Assembly: GCA_032717465.1 (NCBI GenBank)
Contig: CM064657.1
Span: forward strand, 27,539,466 to 27,603,465
DNA from: Coenobita brevimanus
Lineage: Eukaryota > Arthropoda > Malacostraca > Decapoda > Coenobitidae
DNA length: 64,000 bases
Direction: 5' to 3'
In this document: in pieces, positions 61,006 through 64,000 of the stretch
Position numbering within the stretch: the stretch's first letter is position 1
How the letters are laid out: every line of letters begins with the position of its first letter
Position numbers and translations under genes: made by a program
The notes under the pieces: generated by a model
Seen by the model: the letters and a program-made list of their open reading frames with translations, nothing else
The model's database searches: none
Told to the model about the DNA's origin: nothing

Positions 61006-61439
61006 ATCATTCAAACTCAGTAGCCCTTATGAAAATCTTGTGTGAAAGATAGCTGCGTTTCCTGGCGTTTTGTTTCTGTTTCATATATCACTGTGAAAAC
61101 GCTGGCTAGCCACGACTAGCAGAACTGCTGACTAACGTGGATCCATTTTTTTTCTCGTTGAACATTTATGAAACTCTTACGCAATTTTCTGAGACGTTAT
61201 TTGGCTTCAGTACTCGCAATTCTGGGTTTTGAAGGTCACTGCTCAATGCCTCGATATTTATCGTTATGAAATGAATTGGTATTTATGTCCGCATTTGCAT
61301 AGCTCAGTTATGCACATAACCAACACAAAATAAATCTCCTGTGAGTGTGAGTACTGACTGCATGAACGCTTTGAGACTGGACGCAGCTTATCACCACTCG
61401 TTCATGGCTGCAGGTGTTAAGATCCATTCAAGCACAGGG

Positions 61440-61785
61440 TGTAGTTTTATACCATTATTGCTGCCTCCCGACGATTTGGTGCAAGTTAGAACAGATCCTT
61501 TGTACTGGGCAGGTTAATGGAGGCTCTAGGTAACCCTTCGTATTCAAAGGTCTAGGTTAATTCACATGTGTCAAGAGTTGCAATGTGAAGGATTTTGCTG
61601 GAAGGGTACTGAGCGCAATGCCCTCCGTTTCTCGGCTTATGGTCGCAGAGCTCATAGGTCTCTGGGTTCCTCCACCTTGATTAACCTTCGAAAATATTCA
61701 GTTCTGGTTCATTTAAGGGACGCTGGGCACATGTGGGTTAAAGGGAATAAACTTGTCTGGGGGTAGCAGAAATAAACGAAGAAAT
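61440..61785. mobile_element. MITE-1 copy split by unrelated sequence
   Basis: Left arm (ATTATTGCTGCCTCCCGACG, GGCAGGTTAATGGAGGCTCT, AACCCTTCGTATTCAAAGG) and right arm (GGAATAAACTTGTCTGGGGG, TAGGTCACCATAGTGAAG) are separated by about 150 bp that other copies do not have. Confidence 0.55.
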
Positions 61786-62100
61786 AGGTCACCATAGTGA
61801 AGTCTCATGGTCAGGACAACTTCCAAGTCACGTCAGACGATTGCATTTTGCTTAGAGTGAGTCATAGGAGCCAGGGAGTGTTAAGTGCTACGATTATGTG
61901 GATTGAAGGTTGGGTGACTGCTGGGTGCCGGTCATAAGCTCTGCCCTGTGTTCAGTGACTCGCCTGGCCAACATTTAGCGCATTACCGTGAACCTTATCT
62001 TTATTCCATGATTGTCAAATTCCAGGCCAGAGGAATGTGCGAATAATGGTGGTGGTGGTGGTGGATAAAAATGAGGCCAGGTTAAATTGCTCCTCTACTA

Positions 62101-62314
62101 TAAACCTTTTGTCTTACCTTGGCCCAGATTTTTGTCCGGTTGTACTTGTTTCATGTGGCTTAGCGGCAGAATGAGATGATACTGTAGCTCCATAACAATT
62201 TCATGGCACTCCCTTATGACTAGCACCATATTCTAGTGTTCATCTCTTGCTATAACTCAACATTTAAGATGGACAGACGACAGTTTTAGGCCAAGTTAGA
62301 GTAAAAAGAGTATA
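62101..62314 (-). mobile_element. MITE-2, copy 3 (inverted)
   Basis: Same element as at 35554 and 52848, read on the opposite strand. Left end TTTTGTCTTACCTTGGCCCA, right end TTTTAGGCCAAGTTAGAGTA. The interior on the minus strand gives CATTTAAGATGGAC's complement order TTGAGTTATAGCAAGAG, ACACTAGAATATGGTGCTAG and TCATAAGGGAGTGCCATGAA. About 214 bp. This copy shows the inverted ends most clearly. Confidence 0.8.
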
Positions 62315-62369
62315 TCGCTGCTTTCTCCGGCACTATCACAGTTTCCGAGTAAGGAATTTTCCCGCTAGA

Positions 62370-62755
62370 ACAAATCCCGTATTTTCCTGGGTTTATGCCG
62401 TATTTTTGAGTTTACCCCATATTTTCGTGGACTTAGTAATCTCGTGGGTTTATGTTGTATTTTCGTGAGTTTAGACCATTATATTCTTTGGTTTAGACCG
62501 TGTTCTGGTGGGTTTATGCCGTATTTTCGTGAGTTCAGACCATATTTTCGTGGGCTTAGACAGTATTCTCGTGGGTTTATGCCGTATTTTCGTGAGTTTA
62601 GACCATATTTTCGTGGGTTTAGACTGTATTCTCTTAGGTTTATGCCGTATTTTCGTGAGTTTAGGCCATTTTTTCCCATATTCTCGTGGGTTTATACCGT
62701 ATTTTCGTGAGTTCAGACCATATTCTCCTGGGTTTAAGCTGTCCTCGTCGTTTAA
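62370..62755 (+). repeat. 21-bp minisatellite with 63-bp higher-order unit
   Basis: From about 62503 to 62660 each monomer is 21 bp, in the fixed order GGGTTTATGCCGTATTTTCG, GAGTTTAGACCATATTTTCG, GGGTTTAGACTGTATTCTCG (last base of each omitted), so three monomers form a 63-bp repeat. Edges on both sides are more irregular. Because 21 is a multiple of three, frames stay open on both strands; the 66-90-codon products (FMPYFREFRPYFRG-type) are probably not real proteins. Confidence 0.9.
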
Positions 62756-63090
62756 GTCGTATGCTCGTCAACCTTTATAGCACCTCTCCCTGACTAGATT
62801 TGTTCTGCATTTGGCACATCAATAATCTGTATGTACGGTAATTTATGCAGTCTGTGTTGATGTCACAAAGGCTGAGACAATATACAAGAGAACAGTAAGG
62901 TGTAATAAGCAAGATAAGCCGCTAAGGAAGAGTTGCTAAAACCTTCCTTGTCTGATCAAAACATGGATGTAAGAGATAATCACTTCTATTTAGCTGCAGT
63001 TTTCAGTCACTACCATCAAGAGCTTTATAAATTTTCTAGAGATTCTTGAAAGTTTTTGACATACAGGTGTGTGTGTAATTCACCGGGTCA
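62756..63090. other. no recognisable feature
   Basis: A/T-rich sequence between the minisatellite and the SINE; nothing supported. Confidence 0.4.
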
Positions 63091-63347
63091 CCGGGTAATT
63101 CACCGGGTCGGTCATGATCACTTGATGGTCGTGATCGTCAGCTTTTTACCCTCCCGGAAGGGAGCTGAGCTCATATAGTCCGATCTAAGGGCAAGGCTGT
63201 GACCTTCACACATTCACACACCCGTCCTCTTGCTCAAGGGGGACAGTTACCACCCACTTCGTCAGAGAAACTTTTCGCAACCTGAGCGAGGCGCGAACTC
63301 CCGTCCACCAGTTGGCAAGCGAGAACGTTACCACTGCACCAGCGAGC

Positions 63348-63348
<1 letters not shown>
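63091..63348 (-). repeat. tRNA-derived SINE, copy 2
   Basis: On the minus strand, CGCTGGTGCAGTGGTAACGT (A box) and CGGGAGTTCGCGCCTCGCTC (B box) form a tRNA-like head at 63277-63348. The block CGAACTCCCGTCCACCAG corresponds to CGAACCCTCGTCCACCAG at 42811-42828. The body extends left to about 63091 (with an ACCGGGT duplication near 63081-63107). A GT run begins at the head's outer edge. Confidence 0.65.

Positions 63349-63391
<43 letters not shown>
63349..63391. repeat. (GT)n microsatellite
   Basis: GT run of about 43 bp abutting the SINE head. Confidence 0.98.
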
Positions 63392-63394
<3 letters not shown>

Positions 63395-63520
63395 GATCAT
63401 TCTGTTAAATTTTGAGACCAAGTTTAGTAATATTTTCGAGTCTGGATTTGGTAACTCTGAAAATGGTAGATTAAGAGGGGATTGAGTTCCAGCGAATCCA
63501 AATCTATTTTTTAATCTGCG

Positions 63521-63600
63521 CAACATTTCATTTTCCTGGAACAAGTATACTGAATGAAAACCAGCAATACGCTTTTTAAGATTCTTTTATCGTATGAACT
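63521..63600 (+). repeat. Rep-D, third copy
   Basis: TTTTCCTGGAACAAGTATAC, ACCAGCAATACGCTTTTTAA and TTTATCGTATGAACTGGAT match the order of 54019-54107. Confidence 0.6.
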
Positions 63601-63744
63601 GGATGCTCATGAAGAAATATTGTAGCTAATGGTTAGAAAATAAACCGTGATAATGCATATGAATATCTTTAGCTAGAACTATAAAATTTTAATGCATGGT
63701 TGTCATTAACGAGTGATAAAAGGAAGATGTTTTGTCCCATTCAC

Positions 63745-63950
63745 TCTTCGTTACGTTGACTTATACTCTATTTCATTTCTTTTCTGTCTCCTGAAAATGT
63801 ATTCAACTCATGGAAGAATTGTCGAAGCAAAGGGGTCAGATACAGTTTTCGTTAATCCTTTCAGTATGAGTGATCTGTCCTGAACTGAGTAAAATCATAA
63901 GAAATTCAAAAGACGAAACTAAGCAAAAACGGCCTCGTAGCGGAATGTGG
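63745..63950. mobile_element. MITE-1 decayed copy
   Basis: CGTTACGTTGACTTATACTC, AAAGGGGTCAGATACAGTTT, GTTAATCCTTTCAGTATGAG, CTGAACTGAGTAAAATCATA and CCTCGTAGCGGAATGTGG follow the family order. Both TTAA ends are lost. Confidence 0.5.
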
Positions 63951-64000
63951 AGGTCAACCACTTGCCTCCAATGCCGTATTATCTATTTTGTTCTTGCTCC

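Noticed and set aside
62444..62780. Possible coding heptapeptide-repeat protein (FREFRPY)
   Set aside because: Frames are open on both strands because the monomer is 21 bp. There is no signal sequence, upstream exon or non-repetitive domain.

Overview
The window reads as non-coding, repeat-rich nuclear DNA from an arthropod, most probably a decapod crustacean. That assignment is an inference. It rests on the very high density of long AC, AG, AT and AAT microsatellites, non-LTR retrotransposon remnants of arthropod type, tRNA-derived SINE-like pieces and a short TTAGG-like stretch. There is no bacterial or viral gene organisation: no operons, ribosome sites, rRNA, CRISPR or phage genes. I can support no intact host protein-coding gene. 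Nearly all long open frames are stop-free by-products of microsatellites (HTHT, CVCV, SLSL, ERER proteins) or of C/T-rich minisatellites.

Layout. 0-9.5 kb: degenerate tandem arrays (1-780, 1131-2048, 5401-6117, 6980-7440), one copy of a repeat called here Rep-A (2776-3250), a full MITE-1 copy (8094-8292), a tRNA-like SINE head and a compound AC/GCAC/GA microsatellite. 9.5-20 kb: microsatellites, a duplicated AAT block, a four-unit ~100-bp tandem repeat, MITE-1 and the longest GA tract (260 bp). 20.5-22.3 kb: a minisatellite that changes from pyrimidine-rich to purine-rich at about 21.78 kb. 22.5-27 kb: MITE-1 pieces, a second Rep-A copy and a weak ORF with a P-loop-like motif. 27.2-35.1 kb: two dead copies of one LINE family on the same strand. 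35.5-37.5 kb: MITE-2 and a tandem array whose unit contains a MITE-1 end. 37.5-40.2 kb: a 2.7-kb polypyrimidine block. 40.7-49 kb: MITE-1 copies, an RTE 3' end, SINE heads, a ~1-kb GATA/GACA/GA block and decayed minisatellites. 49.5-64 kb: strand-biased minisatellites, a dense run of MITE-1 copies, MITE-2, two RTE-like LINE 3' ends with GATA-type tails, a 21-bp minisatellite with 63-bp higher-order structure, and a SINE.

The most interesting material is a set of short interspersed families recognisable only by comparing the window with itself. MITE-1 is a palindromic element of about 200-220 bp flanked by TTAA, with more than fifteen full, half or fragmentary copies. MITE-2 is a ~215-bp element with its own inverted ends (three copies). 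Rep-A, Rep-B, Rep-C and Rep-D have two to four copies each. The family labels are mine. All boundaries were read by eye and should be treated as accurate to about 10 bp for MITEs and 20-50 bp for degenerate arrays.
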